Positions 1-7,888 of a stretch of DNA of 37,801 bases are shown here, piece by piece. Each line of letters starts with the position of its first letter. Position 1 is the stretch's first letter. Source of the DNA: Marine Group III euryarchaeote CG-Epi4 (GTDB taxonomy: Archaea; Thermoplasmatota; Poseidoniia; MGIII; CG-Epi1); NCBI GenBank assembly GCA_001875365.1, contig MIYX01000022.1:1-37801 (forward strand). The letters run 5' to 3'. The notes below the pieces were generated by a model. That model made no database searches. It saw only the letters and a list, made by a program, of their open reading frames with translations, and was not told the origin of the DNA. Made by a program: the position numbers and the translations under genes.

Positions 1-1956
1 TGTAGATTCAGTAGTGGGTAAACCAACAGACCATATCACTTGATTTCCTACGCGTTTTCCAGGCCTAGGTTTAGCATTATTAATTTGATGTCCTGGGACC
101 TCTGCGCGGAGCTTGAAATTAGCAGATCTTAATCTATAGTTTGTTATCTGAACTTCAATGTTGATACCTTCCTTATCGTATTCAATATTTTCTTCAATCC
201 ATACAACGTCCATTATTGCAGCTACTACCTTGTCTAAGTTTGGCACCGGTTTCCCAACTACTGTAGATGTTTTTTCAGCGATGGCAGGTAATACTTTCTG
301 CACTAAATCAAATTTTTCGCTGACTTTAGCTCTCTTTTTTTGTTTTTTCAAATGTCTTGCGAGAGTTTTTGCGTTATTCCTTAGACCTAGGACAATTTCC
401 TTTTTAATTTCAGCTATGTCTGCTACAGCTTCCTTAGCTTCTGAGGTAAAAGGTATGTTTGTTGACGCAACATGAATTAAGATAATTGCAGGCCCACTAG
501 GGGTACCTTTTCCGCCCCTTTGGTCAAGGCCGTAGAGTCTCCAATTTATGCTCTGTACAGCTTTAGTTATGGCACATCCTCCAGCTTGGTAAAGGAGAGG
601 TACTCTATTAGCAAATCTTAGCATTTGTACAGGTTGATCTTTAGGTAAATTTCCACCGTAAACCATACCTACTTCAACTAAAAAGGGAGTTCCAGAGAAA
701 ACAGACGGAGTTCTACTAATGGGAAGGGTGTAGAAATCAGGCCTATATTCCTCCAAAACTTGCTTTAAACCCATTTTGATTAGCTTTGGCCCTATAGGCA
801 CCAAAATTCCACTAGTAGGGGTTCTAATGCTTGTACTCTTAAAAGATTCTATCAGGGCTTTTGCCTCGATGCGAGTCAGATCTTGAGGTCTTACAATGGT
901 TGTAATTCTAGATTTTTTAAGAACATCGTTTATACTTTTTGTACCCATAGATGAGAAATCTTTACGAAGGAACTTTGCCATCTGATGCTCAGAACTGTGT
1001 TGTGCCATTCTCATTACCTGGCCGAGCTCAACACCATGTGGATGTGGTTTTACACCTTCTGTAGGTAACTTAGGTAATTTTGAAATTGCGCGATCAAAAG
1101 TGAATTTTTTTTCATCCGGATTAATGAAGACGATTCTAGCATGCGGGTTTACTATTGAAGTTGATTTGATGTATTCCAGAACCGAAGGTCTCGCTTCACG
1201 GTATCTACCTTTGATTGAGAAGGACACTTTAGTTCCGTGTTCTTTTTCAGGAGATATACCGTCCTCATTAGGTTCTTCTAACTCGTCTTTCCAAATAAAA
1301 TCTTCTTTCCGTTCAACATTTCCACGATTGTTTCTAGTATCTAATTTCATAGTTATTTTAGTAGCTAAATGATCTTTAGATATTCTAGTACAAATAACAG
1401 CAGAGCGCCCAGTCGTGAGTTGACCATACATTATTGCAGCAGAAATTCCAATACCTTGCTGTCCCCTAGACTGTTTTCCACTTCCAAATCTAGAACCATA
1501 AAGAAGCCTTCCGAAAACGTTAGGCACATTTTCTTCTATAATTCCGGGACCATTATCCTCGATTGAAATACTCAATTCATCTTTACCCAGGTTTCCAATT
1601 TTGATAATTAAATCAGGGAGAATTCCAGCTTGTTCACAGGCATCTAAACTATTGTCTACACCTTCTTTAACTGCAGTAATCAAAGAATGCGTAGGATTAT
1701 CAAATCCCAAAATATGTCTATTTTGTTCAAAAAATTCAGAGACAGGTATATCTCTTTGTTCTTTAGCCATTTGATGTGCTTTAGTTTTTTTTGGTTTTGC
1801 AGTTTTATTTTTAACTTTCTTTTCTATTTTTTTCGTAGAAGTTGTATTTTTTTCTTCTTTTTTCTTTTCAGTTTTTTTCTCTTCTTTAATCTCGACGTCC
1901 TGTTTTTTTTCAGGAACTTTCTCCTCAGTTTCAAAATTGAAGGTCATTTGACCCAT
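1..1956 (-). CDS. top6B: DNA topoisomerase VI subunit B (C-terminus cut by window edge)
   Basis: This is the ATPase subunit of the type IIB topoisomerase; with subunit A it passes one DNA duplex through another. Seen: the family start MAKEQRDIPVSEFFEQNRH at about residue 63, then the GHKL ATPase signatures (N-box VKEGVDNSLDACEQAG, IEDNGPGI, GQQGIGISAA), followed by transducer sequence up to the window edge; 652 codons are present with no stop. The reading frame extends about 60 codons upstream of the usual family start as a Lys/Glu-rich tail, with possible ATGs at 1956 and 1947 and the canonical Met at 1770. I use 1956, but 1947 fits a leaderless start about 22 nt after a TTTATAG box. The gene follows the PUA-protein gene after 40 bp. 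Subunit A is not in the window. Identity is certain; the start is not. Confidence 0.95.
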   Translation of the reverse strand, partial: MGQMTFNFETEEKVPEKKQDVEIKEEKKTEKKKEEKNTTSTKKIEKKVKNKTAKPKKTKAHQMAKEQRDIPVSEFFEQNRHILGFDNPTHSLITAVKEGVDNSLDACEQAGILPDLIIKIGNLGKDELSISIEDNGPGIIEENVPNVFGRLLYGSRFGSGKQSRGQQGIGISAAIMYGQLTTGRSAVICTRISKDHLATKITMKLDTRNNRGNVERKEDFIWKDELEEPNEDGISPEKEHGTKVSFSIKGRYREARPSVLEYIKSTSIVNPHARIVFINPDEKKFTFDRAISKLPKLPTEGVKPHPHGVELGQVMRMAQHSSEHQMAKFLRKDFSSMGTKSINDVLKKSRITTIVRPQDLTRIEAKALIESFKSTSIRTPTSGILVPIGPKLIKMGLKQVLEEYRPDFYTLPISRTPSVFSGTPFLVEVGMVYGGNLPKDQPVQMLRFANRVPLLYQAGGCAITKAVQSINWRLYGLDQRGGKGTPSGPAIILIHVASTNIPFTSEAKEAVADIAEIKKEIVLGLRNNAKTLARHLKKQKKRAKVSEKFDLVQKVLPAIAEKTSTVVGKPVPNLDKVVAAIMDVVWIEENIEYDKEGINIEVQITNYRLRSANFKLRAEVPGHQINNAKPRPGKRVGNQVIWSVGLPTTEST

Positions 1957-1964
1957 TAGTGTGC

Positions 1965-1972
1965 TATAAAGA
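1965..1972 (-). promoter_or_regulatory. TATA-like box before top6B
   Basis: On the minus strand CTTTATAG lies about 20-25 nt upstream of the ATG at 1947, in the 40-bp gap after the PUA gene. The spacing fits an archaeal TATA box giving a leaderless mRNA. It suggests top6B has its own promoter as well as possible readthrough from upstream. Confidence 0.3.
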
Positions 1973-1996
1973 CCAATAATTAAATTAGATGCCTGA

Positions 1997-2452
1997 TTAC
2001 CAATATTTTATTTTACATCTTCTTGACTTAGGTAGTTGATTTCTTACAATAATTTTATTCCAATGTCCACAACCGATAATATTGCCATTGTATCTAATTG
2101 CAACAAATCCGGGGTCTACATTAGTAAACTTATGAGATACTTCTAAATCATTTCCATTACAATAGTCTATTAATTTTAGTTCATCTATGTCTAAAATGCT
2201 TTTACTTATGTCTGAGCTAAATAGTTGAAGAAAATTAGTAGTAGGTTTTGGAGTCTTATCAAATCTGAATATACATAGTCCTGAGCTTTCAGGAATAATT
2301 CTTAACTTAAGTAATTTTTTAATTAAGTATATTTTATTCTTACTACCTTCATAAAAGCGATACTCCTTAAATATTTTCTTCCCAATTCCAAATCTTTCGT
2401 GACAATATTGGATTAATATTTCTTTTTTATCCTCATGTAATAAATTCAACAT
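1997..2452 (-). CDS. PUA-domain RNA-binding protein of the NOL1/NOP2 type
   Basis: A 151-residue protein. The C-terminal half carries the PUA signature of archaeal NOP2/NSUN-associated proteins: VSHKFTNVDPGFVAIRYNGN, then IGCGHWNKIIVRNQLPKSRR. The N-terminal half resembles the small alpha/beta region found before the PUA domain in these proteins. The likely role is binding rRNA or tRNA for the methyltransferase encoded just upstream, whose last 7 nt overlap this start. In many bacteria the catalytic and PUA parts form one polypeptide; here they are two coupled genes. Family assignment is from motif recognition; the RNA substrate is unknown. Confidence 0.8.
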   Translation of the reverse strand: MLNLLHEDKKEILIQYCHERFGIGKKIFKEYRFYEGSKNKIYLIKKLLKLRIIPESSGLCIFRFDKTPKPTTNFLQLFSSDISKSILDIDELKLIDYCNGNDLEVSHKFTNVDPGFVAIRYNGNIIGCGHWNKIIVRNQLPKSRRCKIKYW

Positions 2453-3372
2453 TTTTCAATCCTCGCTATGAAGAAACCATCAGTATCATTATGATGTGGC
2501 CATATTCGGCAGCATTTTTGAATTTCCTTGTCATAGGTTTCATGCTTCCAGGCTTGAACACCTTTTCCCATTGTTAAATTTGTTATATTGATATTATTTA
2601 ATTTCACGGAATGATTTTGCAATATTGAATTAACAACACTTTCATTTTCCTCTGGTGCAAAAGTACACGTCGAGTAGATGATTTGATCACCTGCCTTTGC
2701 CATTTCACAGGTTCGATTTAGAATACCTTTTTGAATTTTTGAAAATCGTTCATAATCGTTTTCTTTTAGATTTTTTTTTATAGAATTTTTTTTCCTTATG
2801 GTTCCCTCTGAACTACATGGTGCGTCAACGAGATAAATATCAGCTTCAGTATTTGGAAATGATCTAAAATCTCTAAGAGTTACAGTTGTGTTAAGTATTC
2901 CCAATCTATCTAAATTTCCTCTTAACGCTTTCAATCTTGAATGCTTGTTATCATTTGCTATAATTTCACCTTTATTCTCCATAATCTCAGCAATCTGAGT
3001 AGTTTTTGACCCCGGTGCTGCACAACAATCGATTATTCTTTTAGATTCATCAATGTCTGGAACCGCTAAGGCCGGCATCATTGACGTAAGCTCTTGTATG
3101 TAAATTTGGCCAGTAAAATGTTCTATGCTACTTCCTATATTTTCTAAATTCGTGGTGTAGCCATTTTGGTACCAGTTTGTTGCAGAGATAGTCTCATCAT
3201 ATTTTCTTAGATTCTCTAATATTTTTTCACTATCTCCTTTCAAAGAATTTATTCTAAATGATTTTTTCAGAGGTTGATTTATGCTTCTAGAAAATTCGTC
3301 TTTTTTATCAACTATTGTGGCATAACGTTCAGCAATTCTCGATTGCAAAGTAGTTGGCTTCTGTGTATTCAT
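2446..3372 (-). CDS. NOP2/Sun-family RNA cytosine-5 methyltransferase
   Basis: A SAM-dependent m5C methyltransferase of 308 residues acting on rRNA or tRNA. Seen in order: an N-terminal RNA-binding region with SFRINSLK; the SAM-binding motif CCAAPGSKT (116-124); DAPCSSEGT with the conserved Cys186; STCTF with the second Cys236, the usual nucleophile; and the terminal HHNDTDGFFIARI block. Both catalytic cysteines are present, so it should be active. The start ATG overlaps the stop of the upstream UDP-sugar dehydrogenase gene as ATGA, and the 3' end overlaps the PUA gene. Whether the target is rRNA or tRNA cannot be told from sequence alone. Confidence 0.93.
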   Translation of the reverse strand: MNTQKPTTLQSRIAERYATIVDKKDEFSRSINQPLKKSFRINSLKGDSEKILENLRKYDETISATNWYQNGYTTNLENIGSSIEHFTGQIYIQELTSMMPALAVPDIDESKRIIDCCAAPGSKTTQIAEIMENKGEIIANDNKHSRLKALRGNLDRLGILNTTVTLRDFRSFPNTEADIYLVDAPCSSEGTIRKKNSIKKNLKENDYERFSKIQKGILNRTCEMAKAGDQIIYSTCTFAPEENESVVNSILQNHSVKLNNINITNLTMGKGVQAWKHETYDKEIQKCCRIWPHHNDTDGFFIARIEKC

Positions 3373-4664
3373 GCCCTTAAAACATGAGCCTTTGGATTTT
3401 TTACTCCAGCCATTACATTTCTTGTATCAATAACTAGCTTGGCGTATTTCCCTACGTTTTCATAATCTACATTTGAGTGATCAGTGGTGATTAAAACTGC
3501 ATCGACTTTTGCTAAATTGTCTTTACTTAAATCAACATATTCAATTTCCTTTGCATTTTTAATGTAAGGATCATGGTAGCATATATTTGCACCTTTAAAT
3601 TTCAGTAACTCGATTATTTTTAGTGCAGGTGATTCTCTCATATCGTCGATATCTTTTTTGTAAGCTAGCCCTAAGACCAATATGTTACTATCCCGTATAC
3701 TTTTGGAATGGTCGTTCAAAGCTTTTCCAATTCTATGGGCTACATTTTCCGTCATTTTACGATTTATTTCGCCAGCTAATTCTATAAATTTTGCCTCTGT
3801 GTTGTATTCTTTTGCTTTCCAAGAAAGATAGAAAGGGTCTATTGGGATACAATGCCCTCCCATCCCCGGTCCTGGATAAAATGGCATAAATCCAAATGGT
3901 TTACTATCTGCAGCTTCAATGACTTCCCAGATATTAATATTCATTCTTTCAAAGATTAATTTTAGCTCGTTTACCATAGCTATGTTCACGGCACGAAATA
4001 TATTTTCCATCAATTTCGTAGCTTCTGCAGTTTCAGGCGAGCTAACTCTAATGGTTTTATCTATTATTTGAGAATAAAGGGCGTTTGCCACATTAAGACA
4101 TTTTGGTGTTAATCCTCCAATTACTTTTGGAATTCTAGAAACTGAAAAATCTTTATTTCCAGGATCTTCACGTTCAGGAGAATATGCTAAAAAGAAATCT
4201 TTGCCTGCAACTAAACCAGATGTTTCTAAAATGGGTTTAATAATTTCTTTTGTTGTTCCAGGATAAGTGGTAGATTCTAAAATTACTAGTTGGCCTTTTT
4301 TTAGGTTTTGAGAAATAGTAGTAGTTGCTTTTTCAACGTATGACATGTCAGGTTGTTCATAGATATCTAAAGGCGTTGGAACGCACATTAAGATACAGTC
4401 AACAGTTTTCAGTTCATCAAATTCGAAGGTTGCCTTACTTCCATTTTCAATGAAACCTTTCATCTTTTTTGCAGATATATGTTTCATTATTTGTTTGCCC
4501 GAATTAATGTCATTTACCTTTTCTTCATCAGTATCAAAGCCCAGCACCGCAAACCCATTTTCAGCAAATTCAATGCCCAAAGGAATTCCTACATATCCCA
4601 TTCCAATTATTCCAACTATAGCTTTTCTATTAGTTATTTTTTTAATAAGAGTGCTTTCTTTCAT
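3369..4664 (-). CDS. UDP-N-acetylhexosamine 6-dehydrogenase (WbpA/WecC family)
   Basis: A 431-residue nucleotide-sugar dehydrogenase that oxidises C6 of a UDP-HexNAc to a uronic acid in two NAD-dependent steps, supplying glycans for surface polysaccharide or N-glycosylation. Seen: N-terminal NAD-binding GIIGMGYVGIPLG (18-30), VPTPLD (95-100), ESTTYPGTT (130-138), and the catalytic block GPGMGGHCIPIDPFYL with Cys272. The block around Cys272 resembles WbpA (UDP-GlcNAc 6-dehydrogenase) more than UDP-glucose dehydrogenase. It is linked by ATGA overlaps to the BCAT gene upstream and the methyltransferase downstream. Exact substrate (GlcNAc or ManNAc) is inferred, not seen. Confidence 0.9.
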   Translation of the reverse strand: MKESTLIKKITNRKAIVGIIGMGYVGIPLGIEFAENGFAVLGFDTDEEKVNDINSGKQIMKHISAKKMKGFIENGSKATFEFDELKTVDCILMCVPTPLDIYEQPDMSYVEKATTTISQNLKKGQLVILESTTYPGTTKEIIKPILETSGLVAGKDFFLAYSPEREDPGNKDFSVSRIPKVIGGLTPKCLNVANALYSQIIDKTIRVSSPETAEATKLMENIFRAVNIAMVNELKLIFERMNINIWEVIEAADSKPFGFMPFYPGPGMGGHCIPIDPFYLSWKAKEYNTEAKFIELAGEINRKMTENVAHRIGKALNDHSKSIRDSNILVLGLAYKKDIDDMRESPALKIIELLKFKGANICYHDPYIKNAKEIEYVDLSKDNLAKVDAVLITTDHSNVDYENVGKYAKLVIDTRNVMAGVKNPKAHVLRA

Positions 4665-5680
4665 AATTTTTTAATCCATCCATACCTGTCGTTTTTGTTT
4701 CCAAATTGTATGTCTGTTAAAAAATCATACAATTTGTTAGTTATTTTACCAACTTCACCATTCGAAAAATTGTATTTATTATCTTTGTATCTTATTGATC
4801 CAATTGGTGAGATAATTGCAGCAGTACCTGCACAGAAGATTTCATCTGCTTTCATAACTTCATCAATACTAATTCTTCTTTCTTCTACCTCCATATCTAG
4901 TTCGTTTTTAGCTAAAAATAGAACTGAATCTCTTGTTATTCCTGGTAATATAGAACCGGTTAGGTTTGGTGTGACTAATTTATTTCCAAATATTGCAAAA
5001 AAGTTTGCAGCTCCAACTTCTTCAATATATTTCTCTTCTGCAGCGTCTAGGTAAATTACTTCAGCATATCCTTGTTTCTTTGCGATTCCACTTGGAAGCA
5101 TTCCGGGAACGTAGTTTCCTACAGCCTTCACACCTCCAGTTCCTTTCAAAGGTGCACGATGGTAATCATTAGTTACTATAAGCTTAATCGGAGTTAATCC
5201 TCCTTTGAAATAAGGTCCAACTGGGGAGCAGTACACCATGAATGTGTAATCCGAAGAAGGAGCAACTCCAAGGCCTTCTCCAGAACCAAAAACAATTGGT
5301 CTTACATAGAGTGCACCCTTTTCCGTACTAGGAATATAATCAATGTTGTCTCTTACGACATTTGTAACTCCGTCTAAGAATACGCTTTCAGAGATTTCAG
5401 GCATTGATAATCTTAAACATCCATTTGCAGCTCTTTTGGCATTTTCTTCTGGACGGAACATAATGATTTCATCACTTTTGGTTCGGTAAGCTTTCATGCC
5501 CTCAAATAGACCTTGACCATAATTCAGAATTGTAGCTGCGGGTGAAATTTTAACGTCATTAAAAGGAATTAACTGTCCTTTTTTCCAGTCTTCGCCAAGT
5601 TTACATTTTGAAACATACATTGATTTTGTCCCGGTAAACGAAAATGTCAAATTATCATAATCAATTTCGTCAGGTTTCAT
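4661..5680 (-). CDS. ilvE: Branched-chain amino acid aminotransferase (PLP fold type IV)
   Basis: Transfers amino groups between glutamate and the keto acids of leucine, isoleucine and valine. I place the start at ATG 5680, giving 339 aa beginning MKPDEIDYDNL, because this gives an ATGA overlap with the upstream aminotransferase gene. An in-frame ATG at 5755 would add 25 unconserved residues and overlap the neighbour by 79 nt. Seen: NYGQGLFEGMKAYR, YVRP, GVKAVGNYVPG with the PLP lysine at about residue 185, EEVGAANFFAIF, and LPGITRDS. These match the larger type II (eukaryote-like) BCAT group. The aminotransferase beside it suggests linked amino-acid metabolism. Confidence 0.92.
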   Translation of the reverse strand: MKPDEIDYDNLTFSFTGTKSMYVSKCKLGEDWKKGQLIPFNDVKISPAATILNYGQGLFEGMKAYRTKSDEIIMFRPEENAKRAANGCLRLSMPEISESVFLDGVTNVVRDNIDYIPSTEKGALYVRPIVFGSGEGLGVAPSSDYTFMVYCSPVGPYFKGGLTPIKLIVTNDYHRAPLKGTGGVKAVGNYVPGMLPSGIAKKQGYAEVIYLDAAEEKYIEEVGAANFFAIFGNKLVTPNLTGSILPGITRDSVLFLAKNELDMEVEERRISIDEVMKADEIFCAGTAAIISPIGSIRYKDNKYNFSNGEVGKITNKLYDFLTDIQFGNKNDRYGWIKKL

Positions 5681-6990
5681 TTGTGGTCTTCCATAAATTT
5701 TTGTAATTTCTTTTCTAGTGTTGGCATCTGTTCTAGCCCTATAAAAGAAATACATACGCGTAGCCCTTCGTGTCTAACAGAACCGGTTGATTTTAGAGTT
5801 ATAGTAGATATTCCATATCTTAACAATTCTAGCATAAGATCATTTCCTTCATATCCTGGATATGACATTGTTAAGTAGAAACCATTTCCAACAGTTTCAT
5901 CCATGTCTTTTTTGTAAACTTGTTTAAATCCATATTTTAAGAAAATTTCCTTTACTTTTTCAGCTCTTCTTCCGTATTCGCTCGTGATTTCTATGAAATT
6001 AAATTCTCCACTCGTTGCAGCTTCTAGCATTTTAGCTAGCCCATATTGAGCAGTATGGCTTGTTCCTGAAGTAGTGACATACAATCCGCCTAACGAGAAT
6101 GCATGTCCAAATTGTTCTCTGTCGCAAAATTTTTTTAAGTTGCCATATTTTTTTTCATTGATATGTGGTGAAATTATGGCAATAGCGCACCTTGGTCCAG
6201 GAAATGAAAATGCTTTAGATGCAGATACCAACGTAATCCAATTCTTACCGTATTTTCCAATTGTTGGAATAAATGGCTTAGAAAATGGGACAGAGTAATC
6301 TTTTCTAAAATCCATTCCGATATAAGCTAAATCTTCAATTGCGAGAATTTCGTTAGTATCGCAAATATCTGCAATTTCTTTTAGCTCAAAGTCATTAAGG
6401 CATGACCAGCTAGGATTATTAGGTGATGACCACAATATTCCACCAATTTGGTCATTTAGAACATGCTTTTTTATCTCATTAATTAGTTTTTCGCCTCTAT
6501 AGTCGTATAAATCAATTCCGATAGACTTAAGTCCTAAAAATTTAGCTTGATATCTTGTCACAGGGAATGTAGGATCCAAGTAAAGAATGGTTCTTTTGCC
6601 TTTTATCATATTTCCCGCTAGCGCTTGAGAAATGTATCCACCTTGCAGTGAACCGCATGTAGGGATTATATGCTTTTTTTCTAAGTCCAAATCTAAGAAA
6701 GCCTTTGCGAATTCACATCCTGCATTTTTCAACTCAGGGATTCCATCGAATGGAGGATAAAATCCTTGTAATCCTTTATCAATTGCTTCTTTTTCAGCTT
6801 TTTTAGCAATATCAGAAGTAGGAATATTAGGGATTCCCATTTCCATCCTAACAAATTCTATGTTGTGTTTTTTGTTAATTATAGTAGCTAGTCTATTTGT
6901 TTCTCTTATGGACAAGTTTCTTGAATTAAATCCAGTTTCATTAAATATTTCATCTAAATGTTGCTTTTCTAAAGGAATATTTTCAGCCAA
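5677..6990 (-). CDS. Class I/II aminotransferase (PLP fold type I)
   Basis: A 437-residue PLP-dependent aminotransferase, first gene of the minus-strand operon. Seen: the Asn motif WSSPNNPSW, the PLP-lysine motif SASKAFSFPGPR, and a C-terminal EGLRVCISF holding the substrate-carboxylate arginine. The start is TTG at 6990: an in-frame stop lies three codons upstream, no ATG or GTG is available before the conserved region, and AGGTGA sits 6 nt before the TTG. The amino-acid substrate cannot be predicted; coupling to the BCAT gene hints at branched-chain or related amino acids. General class is sure, specificity is not. Confidence 0.88.
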   Translation of the reverse strand: MAENIPLEKQHLDEIFNETGFNSRNLSIRETNRLATIINKKHNIEFVRMEMGIPNIPTSDIAKKAEKEAIDKGLQGFYPPFDGIPELKNAGCEFAKAFLDLDLEKKHIIPTCGSLQGGYISQALAGNMIKGKRTILYLDPTFPVTRYQAKFLGLKSIGIDLYDYRGEKLINEIKKHVLNDQIGGILWSSPNNPSWSCLNDFELKEIADICDTNEILAIEDLAYIGMDFRKDYSVPFSKPFIPTIGKYGKNWITLVSASKAFSFPGPRCAIAIISPHINEKKYGNLKKFCDREQFGHAFSLGGLYVTTSGTSHTAQYGLAKMLEAATSGEFNFIEITSEYGRRAEKVKEIFLKYGFKQVYKKDMDETVGNGFYLTMSYPGYEGNDLMLELLRYGISTITLKSTGSVRHEGLRVCISFIGLEQMPTLEKKLQKFMEDHK

Positions 6991-6996
6991 ATTTGT

Positions 6997-7002
6997 TCAC
7001 CT
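6997..7002 (-). promoter_or_regulatory. Shine-Dalgarno site deciding a TTG start
   Basis: AGGTGA on the minus strand, 6 nt upstream of the TTG at 6990. It supports TTG as the initiation codon of the class I/II aminotransferase. Confidence 0.6.
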
Positions 7003-7044
7003 ATTTCCCATTCAAGCCAAGCCTTTGAAAAAGCTTTACATAAT

Positions 7045-7076
7045 TTTATAAATGAGTTATTAATTATTATAAATGA
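7045..7076 (+). promoter_or_regulatory. TATA box and 21-bp-spaced direct repeat at the thiR start
   Basis: The decamer TTATAAATGA occurs exactly twice, at 7046-7055 and 7067-7076, 21 bp apart (about two helical turns). The first copy contains a TATA box about 25 nt before the ATG at 7073, consistent with a leaderless transcript. The second copy overlaps that start codon. This may be simple AT-rich promoter repetition or an operator for autoregulation by ThiR. Confidence 0.4.
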
Positions 7077-7888
7077 TTAATATGATGCCTGCGGAATTAA
7101 ACGGAACTTTGATTAAAGAGTTGAGAGGGAGGACTTGTAGAATCTTGTCAGATGAAGGTTGGACTCAGTCTAATTTAGGTAAGGCATTAGGTGTTAGTCA
7201 GGTAATGGCCGGTAACTATCTGCACACTTTACCTAAAAAATACAGCGAGCCAATAGAAAGTAACTTGCAAGAAGCCTCTATGTCATTAGCAGATATTCTA
7301 AAATCACAAGAAGTATCTAAATGGTCGCTCAAGATTAATGTTGATGAACAAGTAATTAGTATTAATTTTCCTTTACAAGATGACAAAGAACAAATTCTTA
7401 GCCAATTAACAGCTGTGCGCAGGCGTTTAGAATCTGCTTTACCTTTACTTTCTCCTCAGGTACGTGTCAACATAGCAATAGCCTCTAATGAGGCTGTGAG
7501 TAAATCAGATATTGCTGCATTCCCTGGTCGTTTAACGCCAGTTGGAAACAAGGCACGCCCTATTTCATCTCCAAAATTTGGAGGTTCTTCTCACTTGTCT
7601 GATCTGTTGCTAGAATTAAAGAAACTGGATTCTGAAATATCTACAATAATAAATCTTAGATGGGACCCTATAATATCAGAAGTTCTTGAAAAACTAGATT
7701 TAAAATTCGTTAAACTAAAAAGAAGTGATGAGGATTTAGTGATTAGCAAGAATGTTTTAAAATCAAATGCTATGATAGACGAAGGTGGGTACGGTTTTGA
7801 GCCATCATTGTATATCTTTAGCTCAGATTCTGATACAGTTTGCCGGATTGTAGAAAATATAGCTTCTTCCATGAGGGCGATGGCATGA
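7073..7888 (+). CDS. thiR: ThiR-type thiamine regulator (HTH plus ThiN-like domain)
   Basis: A 271-residue regulator. Seen: an N-terminal helix-turn-helix around residues 22-52 (WTQSNLGKALGVSQVMAGNYL), a linker, and a C-terminal ThiN-like domain from about residue 110 with VRVNIAIA, the motif AAFPGRLTPV, PKFGGSSHLSDLL, INLRWDP and a terminal DEGGYGFEPSLYIF. ThiN domains make thiamine phosphate when fused to ThiD; fused to an HTH they are the ThiR repressors known in archaea, sensing thiamine phosphates. Its stop overlaps the thiB start as ATGA, so it probably controls the downstream transporter. Alternative starts at 7082 and 7085 would shorten it by 3-4 residues; 7073 is favoured by the TATA spacing. 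Confidence 0.88.
   Translation: MINMMPAELNGTLIKELRGRTCRILSDEGWTQSNLGKALGVSQVMAGNYLHTLPKKYSEPIESNLQEASMSLADILKSQEVSKWSLKINVDEQVISINFPLQDDKEQILSQLTAVRRRLESALPLLSPQVRVNIAIASNEAVSKSDIAAFPGRLTPVGNKARPISSPKFGGSSHLSDLLLELKKLDSEISTIINLRWDPIISEVLEKLDLKFVKLKRSDEDLVISKNVLKSNAMIDEGGYGFEPSLYIFSSDSDTVCRIVENIASSMRAMA

Noticed and set aside
1687..1959. Plus-strand reading frame rich in Phe
   Set aside because: It is the antisense of the Lys-rich Topo VI-B extension; AAA/GAA codons read backwards give TTT/TTC. No family features.
4479..5054. Long plus-strand open frame of about 190 codons
   Set aside because: It is antisense to the UDP-HexNAc dehydrogenase and BCAT genes, both with clear motifs; no start signal or family match.
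5681..5755. 25-residue N-terminal extension of the BCAT gene
   Set aside because: It lies wholly inside the upstream aminotransferase gene. ATG 5680 gives a clean ATGA overlap like the neighbouring genes and begins at family-like sequence.
7849..7884. Longer ThiB start at 7840
   Set aside because: The extra 15 residues overlap thiR and precede the signal peptide; ATG 7885 gives a proper lipoprotein signal and an ATGA overlap.
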